Positions 47,304 to 58,862 of a stretch of 64,000 bases of DNA are shown one piece after another. Made by a program: the position numbers and the translations under genes. Below the pieces are notes generated by a model that had not been told where the DNA came from, searched no databases, and saw nothing but the letters and a program-made list of their open reading frames with translations. This stretch comes from Hanleya hanleyi. Lineage: Eukaryota > Mollusca > Polyplacophora > Lepidopleurida > Hanleyidae. Where the stretch lies: the NCBI GenBank assembly GCA_036873755.1, contig JAVTVY010047879.1, positions 124,001-188,000 of the forward strand. The letters run 5' to 3'. Every line of letters begins with the position of its first letter. Positions within the stretch are counted from its first letter, which is position 1.

Positions 47304-48050
47304 ATGGCTAGTGGAAGCCATAAAGCATTCTTTAGCTCTACTACATACAAGAGATATCATTCATGGGATGTTTCTTTGTTTATAGAGTTGCTTGAATTTC
47401 TCATTAAAAATATCTATGTGAAATTTGGCAACACAATATATCAAGAGCATATAGGTATTCCAATGGGTACTAATTGTGCAACCCTGTTGGCTGACCTGTA
47501 TCTGTTCTCTTATGAATATGACTATATGCAGGCGCTTTCAAAAACCGATCCATTCAAAGCCCGTTCCTTCTCATTCACCAAACGCTATATAGACGATCTT
47601 CTGGCTGTGGATAATCGCTATATAAATGACGCAGTGAAGGATATATATCCACCTTCACTGGATTTGAAGGAAACTACAGATAGCCCTACAGGAACATCAT
47701 ATTTAGATCTATATCTCTACAAAAATGAAGTGGGCATTCTCTCTCGTCGACTTTATGACAAAAGAGATGATTACAATTTCGACATCGTAAACTATCCTTT
47801 TCTGGACAGTAATATTCCAGTGGGACCTGCATATGGCGTATACAAATCTCGCCTAGTAGCATTTGCTAGATCCTGTGTTAATTGTGACGATTTCAATCAA
47901 CGTCACAAAACATTGTTGCAGAAACTTATAAAACAGGGCGATTCCTCCAAGCGCCTCCACTCAAAGTTTCTCAAATTTGGCGATACATATCGCATGCTGA
48001 TAGCAAAATACGAACGTAGCGTGCAAGATCTATGGCGTTACGTTTCGTAA
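47304..48050 (+). CDS. Penelope-like reverse transcriptase, C-terminal part
   Basis: 248 codons ending in TAA (48048-48050). GIPMGTNCAT (51-60) corresponds to RT motif B and RYIDD (94-98) to the catalytic motif C. Then come a Penelope-type thumb-like region (DLKETTD, then YLDLYL), a conserved segment with RLYDKRDDYNF and IPVGPAYGVY, and a tail ending SVQDLWRYVS. This would be the polymerase of the element. The first two or three codons, including the ATG, come from the flanking Y' sequence, so the start is accidental. The N-terminal RT motifs and any GIY-YIG nuclease are absent. No stop codon interrupts it, but alone it cannot be a working enzyme. Confidence 0.8.
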   Translation: MASGSHKAFFSSTTYKRYHSWDVSLFIELLEFLIKNIYVKFGNTIYQEHIGIPMGTNCATLLADLYLFSYEYDYMQALSKTDPFKARSFSFTKRYIDDLLAVDNRYINDAVKDIYPPSLDLKETTDSPTGTSYLDLYLYKNEVGILSRRLYDKRDDYNFDIVNYPFLDSNIPVGPAYGVYKSRLVAFARSCVNCDDFNQRHKTLLQKLIKQGDSSKRLHSKFLKFGDTYRMLIAKYERSVQDLWRYVS

Positions 48051-48418
48051 CTTGTGTCTTATTCCGCTTAACCCGGGGCTAGGGACCGTATGAACCCATG
48101 TACTTCAAGATCCTCATGTTGCTCATATGAACAGTCACAATCAAAGCGTGACTGAGTTTTTTTTATGGATTAAGAATACTGATCAGCGATACGGATTTTA
48201 TATTTTTGGAACATCATGATGTCTTGTCGGTATCATTGAAAACTGTTGACCGCTTCTCTCTTGCAGGAAACTAACCTATGTTTATGTATACTATGATTGT
48301 CTTTTTTGAATTTGGTGCTAATACTGTTATATGGATATGGAATAGGTCTTTGGATTATGGGCGCGGATATTCTTTAATGGACGACGGCTGAATTATGAAT
48401 GACGGACTAGACGCTTGT
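47311..48418 (+). mobile_element. Penelope-like element B, 5'-truncated
   Basis: 1.1 kb inserted in Y'. Y has the empty site at about 39107, where GGCTAGTGG continues as TTAGAAGGAAAT; here GGCTAGTGG is followed by the element and then TTTAGAGGGAAAT. It contains an uninterrupted C-terminal RT frame, the structured RNA motif and the 3' terminal segment ending GACGCTTGTA. The start of the RT domain is missing, as expected for incomplete reverse transcription. No endonuclease domain is seen. Confidence 0.85.
48054..48156 (+). ncRNA. Structured RNA motif in Penelope-like element B
   Basis: It begins 3 nt after the RT stop. Hairpin 3 (CAGTCAC with GTGACTG, loop AATCAAAGC) is perfect. The 5' core reads TATTCCGCTTAACCCGG, with TAA changed to TAT at the position that would be the cleavage region if this were twister-like. 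The outer stem has lost its 3' strand to a T-run (GAGTTTTTTTT), so this copy is probably inactive. Confidence 0.45.
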
Positions 48419-50338
48419 ATTTAGAGGGAAATAGTTATTTTCCCAACGCCTGGTCATGTTAAATGACATGATTTCATTAAAATATATATACACTTTTGAA
48501 CCAGATCAATAATTCCCGGACACTGTGTTCATACAATATGTCAGTGATCAGACTGTAATTAGACTAAAAAATTCAATTTGTTCAAAGAATACCTTGTCGG
48601 TGATAAGAATGATATATAACAACACTCATCTTATGCCTTCCCCATTTTGACTAACCACACATTGATTTATCTTCCGATTCCATTTAGACAGAAGGGAAAT
48701 GATCCACCAAGTAATGACAGATTACATTCCCCAATGTGTGACTATCGACACTACCCGTAATTTCTAATCCCCGAAACGAGGGTTAGAAACACCACAGATT
48801 TGTTTCTAAACCGAATGCCTAAGTGGTTTCCTGATCCAAATCCGATACCGAAAAATAAAATGGCAAAAATAAAAAATCTTTGGACTCGAATTTGATGCAT
48901 CCACTCATACCCAATGGGTGAGTAGGCGAACTGAAAAAAGACGAGTATTACTCATCAGCTGACTATTCGAATTTCTTTCATTATCTAATATTCGATGGCC
49001 ATGATCAGTATTATATAATTAACTTTCCATCTCGGTAATATCGGAGGACAAAGAATAATCGGATATCAGAATCACATGGGTTTAATTATTGAAGGCTGAT
49101 TGTGTGGCAGATATAAAAATCTGACATGTGTCATGCGTCAGATTCATAAATGGACATTGTATGAGTTCAAACCAGATTATTCTACTACGTGGTTAAAACA
49201 ATAGATGTTGAATCAAACGAAACAAAAGTGAACCATTATTGAGATTGAGAGCGTTCTTCGTGCATTTCATGAAACAAAACAATGAATGGTAGGCCTATCA
49301 ATGCTTTCATCGAATATTTCTAATGTTTATAACACTGGTCATTCGTCCAGTGCTATGAATAAGTAAAACTGATCATCTGGATATACAAAATGCATTCGAT
49401 CGTATGTTTCACCACTATGTTTCGCAACGTCAGCTGAATTGATTTATTTATCCAAATGATGAATTTTACTTATCTGATTTATAAGATTTAACTGTGAGTC
49501 ATTCAAACCTCAATGTAGAGAGTACACACTAATACGACGAACACTAAGCAAGCATGAAACAAGCCGTCTGATGTCCATCCATTGTCTTCCAGTGGCTCGG
49601 GGTGTAGTGGTTCCCAAGTTCGGCGCCAAGGTTATAAGCCTCCTAATTACGAGGAATGGGAAGTGATGGACTGACTCCGTATTGAGCCTTAGTTGTTAAT
49701 TCGTGTCGCCAACTGAAAGATGCCAAATGATTCAAGGATAACGAGGTAATTTACTGGACAAGTTTCCGGTGCGATCCTTAATCACGCTTCCCGCTCACAG
49801 CGTCCACTCGTATACACGTCTACGGTCATCATCCATCCGGAAGAGTTCTCCTGCATTGTTCACTATATTCGGAGATACCCATGGCTCGAATTAAATATAC
49901 ATACCGGATAAACATCCTCTCGTCACCGGCAAACAATTTAACTACTTCCACCGTGGCATTGTCTTGTCTCTCATAGTGCCTAAAGAGGATGCTAAAAACA
50001 AACACTCCAGACGGTGTATTTGTACTCTTACCAAAAGTGTATTTCGGAATGAAGGAAAATGTTGACAAAGAAAGCAGAATGTGCCGATGTAAGAAGGACA
50101 CACCAATTTCATGTTTCAGGGATATGTTTCGTCTTCAGGACTCAAATGGCGTCATGTAGAATATGAAGCCGATGTTACGTACACGTTATTCTGAATCTTG
50201 GCTAGAACAACCCTCTTATCCGTGCTTCAAGGGTAGTATCCAATATCAATAATACACATTTACTGAAGTACAAGCATCTGGTCCATCATTCACAATTCAG
50301 ACGTCGTCCATCAAAGAATATCCGCGTCCATAATCCAA

Positions 50339-50574
50339 ATTACAACGCATATAAGGGAAGTGGATAGAGGTGCCGACATACTGACAGAGTCACAGGACTT
50401 CACAGTATAGTCTTCTGGTTAACTTATTCTAAAGCACATACCAAGAATCTAACGATTCGTGATATGTGTTGTATCTCAGGAACGCTTTTATTGTACCTGT
50501 TCATGTGGCAACTTGGATGAGATGACCACACGGCCCCTAGCACCAGCATAAGCGGTATTAGATACAAATTCCTA
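50339..50574 (-). mobile_element. 285-bp short dispersed element, copy 3 (truncated)
   Basis: Reverse complement of copies 1 and 2, lacking their first 50 or so bases. It is nested in a Penelope-like terminal fragment, which shows that it moved after that fragment arrived. Confidence 0.7.
50471..50565 (-). ncRNA. Structured RNA motif in short element copy 3
   Basis: 95 nt with intact outer stem (GTATCT with AGATAC), core (one change, GCTGG for GCCGG), loop AATAAAAGC, and hairpin 3 with a single mismatch (CAGGTAC with GTTCCTG). Confidence 0.45.
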
Positions 50575-51208
50575 TTCCATTCCTAAGACCTATTCCATAT
50601 TCCATATAACAGTATTAGCACCAAATTCAAAAAGATAATCATACTATACATAAACATAGGCTAGTTTGCTACAAGAGAGAAGCGTTCAACAGTTTTCATT
50701 GATGCCGGCAAGACATCATGATGTTGTCTGGATAGTCTAGATATTCTTCCCATTGTCTCCACGGGCCAATGAAAATACCGTATTTCAATACGAAAATTTA
50801 AATTAACCGAAATAAGTGCTTCTAAACTGGAATCCCATGATGCACAATATTGTTTCTATAGCACTATATTGACATGTTCTCCGACCAAACAATTGATCAA
50901 AATGGTAAGAACAATACTCGTGCATTCGGCGAAATGAACTGTTGAAATGTTTTACCGCTAATATGCAACAACCTACCTTTTTCGGAGTGGCTTCGCTGAT
51001 GAATAACCCCATCATTGCTTAACGAATTGGCAAATACAAATGTGTGACAAACGATTACCTCTTGAGTCCTTAAATCTATAGGAGCAACATAGATTCTAAT
51101 AAACAATACAAAATTGCATTCCCTATCTTTCGACACAAGCATCATAAAATGTGACTTTGAAATGAAATTCAGCACTTCTTAAAACACTCTTCAATCAAAA
51201 AGAGGAAG

Positions 51209-51571
51209 ATGTACGAAATGTTTCTTATGTTTTTTATGTTTTTCTGCCTGCGACTTCTGCAACTCGGGACGCAAGAGAAGAGAACTGACATCTTGACTAA
51301 GATACTGGCCATTTACCACCGTCTCTCAGATTCTCGGTCAAGAGTATCTTCTCAATTAAACAGTTCCATTGACTGTGTTGATGGAACTTTGCATTTTGTC
51401 ACAGTATTTTATGATCAAGATCATGAAGTCAACTCTGTCGATTTTTTTGTCGAATTGTTTGGATGTTCTTCCAATTTTCTGCACAGATCAATGACAATAC
51501 CGGATTTCAATATGAAAATTAGAATTAACCAACCAATTGCAAGTTCTTCCAAACAGGAAGATATTCCGTGA
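51209..51571 (+). CDS. Hypothetical 120-residue ORF, doubtful
   Basis: An uninterrupted frame with a hydrophobic start (MYEMFLMFFMFFCLRLL) that could pass for a signal or membrane segment. No family is recognised. The 3' third of the DNA (about 51430-51560) has diverged relatives at 40848-40960 and 50725-50850, where the frame is not kept, so it is more likely part of a decayed repeat than a gene. Confidence 0.15.
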   Translation: MYEMFLMFFMFFCLRLLQLGTQEKRTDILTKILAIYHRLSDSRSRVSSQLNSSIDCVDGTLHFVTVFYDQDHEVNSVDFFVELFGCSSNFLHRSMTIPDFNMKIRINQPIASSSKQEDIP

Positions 51572-52279
51572 GGCATTATGTCTGCACGATCGATGCCACC
51601 TTGAAAACTTTTCAGTTTTCTGGAATTCCTGGCAAATAACAAATATTAACCAAATCGAAGATATGCAGAAGAAGTCTGTTCAATGTTTATGTTTTAAATT
51701 GGGCCATCAATATGATAGCAACAGAAATGAGGAACTATACTCCTTTTTCGGTTTTCGGCTCAAATGTGCAATAGTATGGATGACTCGGGGTTGAGTTTTA
51801 GTGTACCAGTTTTATCTTCAATAAGAACCACAAACAATTTTAATAATATTATAAAAGAGAACAATTATCTCCAAATTTTACCAATACATCATTTAAGCTT
51901 AAACTTCTTTTGGTCATTAAGAGATAATGCATTCATTCTGAAAATATGCATTAAATAACACTTGAAATTAAATTGATAGAAAAGGTAAGTAATTACGATA
52001 ATCACTTTCCTATGTGATGAATTCCGATTTATATCAACTGTTGTTCAAAAACACAGAAATGGAAACTGCAATACCTGGTGTGACTTCAAGAAGAGAGCAC
52101 CGTCATGCCAGGGACGTCATGTTAGAAGGCCACACAGCTTTCAAAACAACACCCGACGTAGAAAGCTATGACGTTTGTTATGTCATTACGTAATAACATA
52201 ACGTATCATCAGGCATTGTCTTCGGCTGCCTTTTCTTTTGTGTTTTTGAGCAGTTGACTAGATCGGATTTGGCTATAGA
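51572..52279. other. Unassigned stretch
   Basis: No recognised gene. The palindrome-rich piece TTATGTCATTACGTAATAACATAA (about 52177-52200) can fold on itself. The region ends at Penelope fragment C. Confidence 0.25.
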
Positions 52280-52680
52280 TATCGCATGCTGATAGCAAAA
52301 TACGAGCTACGCGTGCAAGATTTATGGTGATACGTTTCGTAACTTGTGTCCAATTGCGCTTAACCCGGGGCTCAGGGCCGTATGAACCTGTGTATTTCAA
52401 AATACTTATAGTGTTCATACGAACAGTCACACAATCAAAGCGTGACTGAGATACATCATACTCTATACATCATATATGGATTAAAAAACATCATTGAAAA
52501 TTGTTGACCGCTTCTGTCTTGCAGGAAATTGGCCTAGTTTTATGTGTACTATGATTTATCCTTTTAATTTGGTGCTAATGTTATTATATGAATTAGGTAT
52601 TTGGATTATGGACGCGGAAATTCTTCAATGGACGACGGTTGAATATTTAATGACGCACTAGACGCTTATATCCAATAGAA
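52280..52680 (+). mobile_element. Penelope-like fragment C (3' end only)
   Basis: It starts within the last codons of the RT tail (ATCGCATGCTGATAGC, AAATACGA, TGCAAGAT, TACGTTTCGTAA). It continues through the structured motif (52346-52454) and the terminal segment (TTGACCGCTTCTGTCTTGCAG, ATTATGGACGCGGAA, GGACGACGGTTGAAT) and ends near GACGCTTATA. Severely 5'-truncated. Confidence 0.75.
52346..52454 (+). ncRNA. Structured RNA motif in Penelope-like fragment C
   Basis: Hairpin 2 is here a perfect 8-bp GTATGAAC with GTTCATAC. Hairpin 3 is CAGTCAC with GTGACTG, the loop having one extra base. The outer stem is GTGTCC with AGATAC. The core has small changes (CAATTGCGCTTA and CTCAGGGCC). Confidence 0.45.
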
Positions 52681-52689
52681 ATGACATAG

Positions 52690-52715
52690 AAAAGTAATTG
52701 TTACTAGTTACTTTT
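52690..52715. other. Perfect 8-bp stem hairpin
   Basis: AAAAGTAA and TTACTTTT separated by 10 bases. Meaning unknown. Confidence 0.3.
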
Positions 52716-53201
52716 ACTGCCAGTTCGACAGCTCTGCCGTTCAGTGTTATTCCATGCATATTTCCAATATAGATGCATCGGCTTAAAAATTTTTTAACAT
52801 GTACTACTCAAGTATTGTTATGACATCTTCATGGGATTGTCTGACATTTTAGTTGAGTTGAAATTTTGCACGATCTTAATGCTTTTATTGCGTTATACAG
52901 TTTAATAATTTGAGTGCTTACAACATGTATTTATATCGGAAATATCTATATCTACGTGTTTTTATGTGCTGCGTTGTATGTGCCGTCAGAGCCTGTAAAT
53001 GAGGCTTTTTCCCGAAGGATATCGTTGGAAATAAATAAACAAAAAATAAATAATTTAAATCATGCACTATCATCATCAGTGTAAAACAGGGAGAAAGCAA
53101 AACTAAAGCAAACTAAAATTTGCCATAGGAGTGCACCATCGGGCTTTGTACATCTAACTGGTGAATTATCCTTTGGCTTCTCAATACATATGTAGGGTTA
53201 A

Positions 53202-53771
53202 CCCTATCTGGCCTGGGCTTTTAGGGACCTGTCCTGGCCAGGGAGGCCGAAATGGCCCCCCTAATTATTTTTCTTACCCCTTGAGCTGGGGGGGGGGGGG
53301 AACTAAAACTTACCACACCATACCGTTGGGTCAAGCTCTATCAGAAAATGTAACAAAAATCCAAGATGACCGCTTTGGTGACGTCACAGTGACGTCATTT
53401 TCAAAAATTGCATTTTTTGATAAATTTTCGGTCAGATTTTCCGAATTTTCTATTTATGCAATTTCTCCGCAAAACTGCATGATAAATTAGTAAATATTAA
53501 TGTGATGTGAAATAAAATAGTCTTTGCCCACTTTCCATCGCGGAAAAGTAGAAATTTTGAAGAAATATGACATAAACATCACATTTCTGGTACCCCACGT
53601 GGACGCCATCTTAAATTTAGCCATGATCCTCTGCTCGGGGGGTTATGCAATTAGGCTTAAAATGACGCCAATATGATAAACTATCAAGTCACGGAGTTTC
53701 AGCTCTCTATGTTTCGTCGTTCCAGAGATAGCGCAGAAAGTTTGGTAGAGGGCCCCCCAGGCCAGGTAGGG
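53202..53771. mobile_element. piggyBac-type MITE, 570 bp, complete
   Basis: It is flanked on both sides by TTAA (53198-53201 and 53772-53775). Its inverted ends are CCCTATCTGGCCTGGGC at the left and, on the other strand, CCCTACCTGGCCTGGGG at the right. TTAA targets and CCC ends are the signature of piggyBac elements. There is no transposase. It contains a run of 12 G (about 53288-53299) and two perfect CRE palindromes. Partial relatives are at 60831 and 63871. Confidence 0.85.
53379..53397. promoter_or_regulatory. Two perfect CRE (CREB/ATF) palindromes in the MITE
   Basis: TGACGTCA occurs at 53379-53386 and again at 53390-53397, separated by 3 bases. The octamer is the consensus CRE. Whether it acts as an enhancer here is unknown. 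Confidence 0.4.
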
Positions 53772-53775
53772 TTAA

Positions 53776-54249
53776 ATGTCAAGTTCTCGTGAACAACAGA
53801 ATAATAATCTGAAATATCAACTGTGGCACTTCAATTACCATTTATAGACGGTTGTCCACTTCAGAAGCCGGAATTGTTGCATTTCATTCGTGCAGTTCAT
53901 GTCCGATACAGGTGCAGACAGCATAGTCGCTGCGGGGCGGACAATCAATTATAACCTAGTCGATATGGAATCTCATCATTAATTCAAAGCTTATAACGTT
54001 GTGATTAATTAATTTCTTCCGCAGATCGTATATATAGACTCTGGTACTTTGAACCGATAATTCCGATATAGAGCAGCTATATGGCACAATATAGTCGCCT
54101 AGTTTTCGATAACAACAGAATGAGCAGACAGGTACTCGATAAAAATACGGCGGAGAAACTTCGGATTAATGAATGATATATTGGTATAAGCCGTTCTATA
54201 CACTTAGCAAAATTAATTGCCACGAAGTACATAGCCTGAGCACCAGTGC
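53776..54249. other. Unassigned stretch
   Basis: No ORF or repeat is supported. Confidence 0.2.
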
Positions 54250-54580
54250 ATCGAACTAACCTGCTGTACACGGCCTATGCCTGACCTTTTAGTTGAAACT
54301 TTAAACATACATTTTCCACCATATTTTCGAGATACGACGAACAAAAATAAAGTTAGTCCGCCCTACACCATCACAGCGAATTTGAGATTCGAGATGAAAT
54401 TGGGTCATATTATTTTCGTGTTGAAGTTTAGAAAGGTTGTTTTGATATTTTTGAGAGTTAATTATTATACCAACATTTTAAAATATACCGTTTCTCCCCG
54501 AAGCACGTTTGACGGCCAATCAATGTTCGCGTACAACTACAATCTTAGATTCCCAAAACCCAATAGTGGTTTGTGACCTC
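54250..54580 (+). repeat. Dispersed repeat, copy 2
   Basis: Diverged relative of 41090-41490, with the conserved landmarks GGCCAATCAATGTTCGCG and GTGGTTTGTGACCTCC. Confidence 0.5.
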
Positions 54581-56709
54581 CAAAACATGAAACGTATTTC
54601 ATTTGGACATTTTATGTCAACTTTTGTAGTCAGTGCACAGTGTACATCGATGATCTAAATTTGGGGTTATGTTCTGGTTCGTGGAAACAAAAGAGTTACT
54701 GGGACGAAAGATCAAACCTTTAGATGGATGAATTACAAAATGCCCGTTAGATAGTCTACTTCATTCAGGTACGATCAGCGATGCGCAACAGACTAACAGA
54801 CCGAAGAATGAGTGGCGTCGGCCTGTAGGGCTCAGCTTGATTCATGATGTTCGATCATAAGCGTAAGAATTTCGCACGGAATCATTTCGTGATTCTCAAG
54901 GTTTAGCACATTGCCGCAAACGGATGTAGATATCTTTGTAGAAATTTTCCACTAGTGACACGAAGAGACGATCGAGATAAAAACATACCGACTGCAATTG
55001 TTTTGCATTGATTTCGGCTATACATTGGCACCTGATGCTGTTCTGCTTTCGCCATTCAAGGAATATGACGAAAGATTTACGGGTTTATCTTCCTAATGCT
55101 TATACTGAAGTTTGTTTTACCCGTAAAGCACCATATTAATTCCATGGTGCTGAGGGGCACGTCCAATCAATCAAGACCGTTTTCCCAACAAAATGGTCCA
55201 TTGTTGATGTGACTTACAACATTCTGACAAACATTAAGGACTCACAGACGTACAAAGATTTATTTGCATGCGCAGTGACGCGCTATCCTTCCGTTTTACT
55301 CTATGTATACTACTAATGCTTGTATTTAAAATCTGTCCATTTTAATTAGTCGCCTACTTAATTTGAAGCTTGTCAAGAATCAATAATTAACTTTGCATAT
55401 ATTTTCTTTTTCTTGCAGCGTGTATAACAAGCCAGCCGAACTCGTACAAAATGACCACATTTACTCCGTAATATTATTAATATATCACGCTTGAAATAAC
55501 TGTGTAATTCTCTTCCTATAAAATTCCAGTACTGTTGTTTCATGTACAGGGGCTCCGTTACATAAGGAGACGTCATAATGTATTCGTGTTCACTGGCAGA
55601 AGGGGCAATAATGTCGTGTCATAGAGGTCAATAATGTACGGTCATAGAGATATGTGCGGTTTATCATTCGACAGTTTCACTGGTAATGGAATGTAAACGA
55701 CACCCACGGGCCACCTGTTATTAATTTATACGGCATCAACGACCTGTGTATACTCGAATACATTATGACGTCACCCTGTGGGATTGGGTCACAGTACACT
55801 ATAGTGGAGTTTCATATGGAGAGAATTACAAAGATAATTCAAGTGTAATATATTATCAATATCACCTTTGTAAGTTTCTTATACACGCTAAAAAAAGAAA
55901 ATTATGCAGTGTTATCTATTGATTTTTGAGAATCTCTACAGTAGACAACGAATTAAAAGGGACAGACTTTTGTTGCATGCACTTGGAGCACTGTGCGTAA
56001 ATATACGAGGCGCGACTGCCAATCATACACATTCCGGAAAATAAAAGTTGCGCCGCCACGATCAATTGTATCTATAATCGCCACGTGTCATCCTTGCAGA
56101 GCGCATTTCCACTTCATCAATCAATCTCCAGACATGCCACACCTGTATTCGAAATTTCTATATTGCAATGATTCATCGGAAACATTTCATATATGACTGT
56201 ATCCGACAAGTATTAAAATGATTCAAGCGAAGAGAAATTCTTCCAGCAGACGAGGGAAACGACAGACATATAGACAACGTATGCCAGTTTGGTTCAAAAT
56301 AGATAGTCTCGCTCCATAAAATTGGACATTGGTCATTGATTTTCCATATCCTTCGTCTCTGAGGTTTTCCGAAAAGTATAAACATATCGTTGTCTGTCCA
56401 AATCACATTTGTTTATTATTGATGGTGCAGTTACGATTTACATCATCGTCCTATTATTTCAGAAAAGAAACGACCCACGGAAAGGCCCTGTAAATCATAT
56501 GCCAGTCAAATAGATTTGGCCTTTTTGTGATTAGGAGATAAAATAGAAATGATGTATGTCTATAGGATATCTGGCTGTCGTTTGCGTTCGTTGTTTGCAT
56601 GTGGTATTTGACTTAACTGTCCGTAGTCGAGTCAAGCAATGTGATACTGAAAAGATAATATGTACGATTCTGAACTGAACCGAAATAAAACAATTCCAGA
56701 TGTTCTCAA
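54581..56709. other. Unassigned stretch
   Basis: Several ORFs of 60-80 codons on both strands, none with a recognised domain, paralogue or clear splice context. I cannot support a gene here. Confidence 0.2.
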
Positions 56710-56714
56710 CCAAC

Positions 56715-56910
56715 AGTTTTTTGGGGGGAAGGGGGAGGGGGGAGGGAGAGGGCTGAAAAATTATCATCATCTTATAGATTTAAGTTGTCATATTTCTAAT
56801 ATACTATGCGAAGAAGGGTGGGAAGTGGGGTCAGAGGGGAGGGGAGTGGGGTAAGAGAGGAGTCGGGTGAGATGGGAGTGTGGTGGAGAACGGGGGAGGG
56901 GAGGGGTAAA
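56715..56910 (+). other. G-rich purine tract (G-quadruplex potential)
   Basis: Two clusters of G runs lie at about 56721-56752 (runs of 6, 5, 6, 3 and 3 G) and 56815-56906 (many GGGG and GGGAGGGG runs) on the + strand. Several non-overlapping sets of four G3+ runs within 30 bases meet the usual G4 pattern. Confidence 0.6.
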
Positions 56911-58782
56911 CAGATCCTTTTTATTCTTTTCCACTATTTCGTCCTTTACACCAAGACGCTTCATTAATTTTCAATAACACCAGACCTTCAGAACATCAAC
57001 ACTGGACCATAAGATGGAATGTTATCAAAATGTATGGGTTCGTTTGATGAGAGCACAACCAAACGGTGCACAATCCATCCAGCAAAGTTGTGTCGCTTCA
57101 GATGAGCTGCTGAAAGTAATCCACAGGGTACTCTGGCGAAGAGAAAGTACAATATATGTTTGTGAATTATCGAATTACAATCTCACAACAAAAATTTCCA
57201 CACTCAACAAATGTACTATAACAAATAACATATATCTGATCCAGAATTATGACAATCGAAACAGTATTTAGTTACCAGTACATGTATGAAAAATTCTTAA
57301 TAATATACACGAGCCATTATAACGTCCACTGAATACCTACAAAGTAAAATCTCTATGTCACAGTTTTATGTCAATCTGCGAGCATGGTATAATCAGTAAT
57401 GTCTCGTGCACGAAATCCAACTCAAATGCAATCAAATTATATTCGATACTGTGTACCAGTGGTTTTACATGATATAATTCTAGGACATTATTTTATTATG
57501 ATGGAATATTGTGTGATAAACATGATACAACACAAAGGATGAATTATGGATTTATGTAATATTAATTATGTGCATCAGGCCTTGGCTCATAACTATGAGA
57601 TGAGAGGTCGAAACAGTGCGGGACGCAATTTAGCTGAATAGAACCGTATACCCTAGGCGGATTTGAAAAGCCAAAGTGATTTAAAGCGTTCGGCGATTAG
57701 GCCTACCTGATTTAACACATGAGTCATGTGTGGCACCTTTCAGAGATGAGATAACAAAGAACGTAAATGAATTTGCCTTGGTGAGTCATGTATTCGGCAC
57801 ACCTATGCAATGGATTTATCTATTGTTTAACTTACTGGATCATTTATTTAACAGATGAAAACAGGACGAGTCTCAGCTGACACGAGGGTCACGGTGACAT
57901 ACAACAGGCGACGCGCTTCTCATGTTTTTAATCGACATATCGCTATATATGAGAAAAGTAAATCATAAGTAATGAAAAAGGGAAATTCAGGCTCTAAAGA
58001 ATGCATTAGGTTAAAAATTTCATATCGGTATTAAGAAGGTGAGTCATCAATGCTAAAATTAATGGACAAATTATATTTTGAATTTCAGACAATGAAAAAT
58101 GGAATAATTGTTGATCACGAAACCGCTTCCTTGGCGTAAGACGTAACTAAGTGTCATGACTGATGGAAGTAATGAAATGTAAAAAAAGAAGAAAATGAAG
58201 AAAAAAATAGATTGAGTGAAATGAAAGATCGTTTAAAAGTGCAAATCCAGCAATATTGCCTGGATATATTACCAATTTTTTTTTTGAAGAATTATTGGGA
58301 TCAGTGGCTTGTGTCAAAAATAATCTCATTGAAAATGCAAGTTTCATCTGATTCTACTCAATCCGACTGGCAGACGGGGGAGTCATTTTTCTCTCAAGTC
58401 AGAATAAAATTGGATTTAGTGTTTTCGACAATGATTCATCTATACGTCGTTTTAATAACGTGGCTTTTCCGTGAAATGAAGAAAATGATTTAGTATCTAC
58501 TTCGTATAGTGATCATTCATTTTTTTTTGGGGAACTTAGGCAGGATTTCGCCACGGTGGACTGATTATCGGTTTGTGGAACAGAGAAAATTATAGTGACT
58601 CAGTATCTAGCGAGAGTGTCAGCACTGTCTCCAGCGTTAAATATCGTACACGGTGGTATGAAATCACAAACATGAGAGACACGGTGAGACTTTTACTCCA
58701 TCAGACATCCTCGATTCTCATCAATTAGCATCAGATGAGTTACTTATTTAAGCTGATCTATCATCACAGTTCTCTAGCTAGC
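56911..58782. other. Unassigned stretch
   Basis: No gene recognised. A 93-codon frame at 58212-58493 is open on the + strand but has no recognisable features. Confidence 0.2.
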
Positions 58783-58862
58783 GTATCTAGGACGCTAGGA
58801 GCCATGTGGTTACTTCATAGAGTCCCCATGAACAACTGCAATAAAAGCGCGGTTGCGATGCC
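58783..58862 (+). ncRNA. Diverged structured RNA motif, internally deleted
   Basis: GTATCT, then a shortened core (ACGCTAGGAGCC), hairpin 2 (ATGTGGTTACTT... with CCCCAT, weak), TGAACA, and hairpin 3 AACTGC with GCGGTT around an intact AATAAAAGC loop. The middle of the core is missing. The stem sequence differs completely from the other copies yet still pairs, which supports the structure. Confidence 0.4.

Larger units (their letters stand above)
50275..50730 (-). mobile_element. Penelope-like terminal fragment split by a 285-bp element
   Basis: A minus-orientation terminal segment (about 50279-50338: TACAAGCATCTGG through CCATAATCCAAA) continues at about 50580-50725 (AAGACCTATTCCATATTCC through GACATCATGATGTTG). 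The 285-bp element copy 3 sits between, exactly within the stretch that is continuous at 35010-35020 in element A. Confidence 0.7.
47140..51160 (+). repeat. Long block Y' (paralogue of Y)
   Basis: Parallel to Y over most of its length, with Penelope-like element B inserted at 47311-48418 and a nest of a 285-bp element copy in a Penelope terminal fragment at 50275-50730. No conserved protein frame. Confidence 0.65.
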
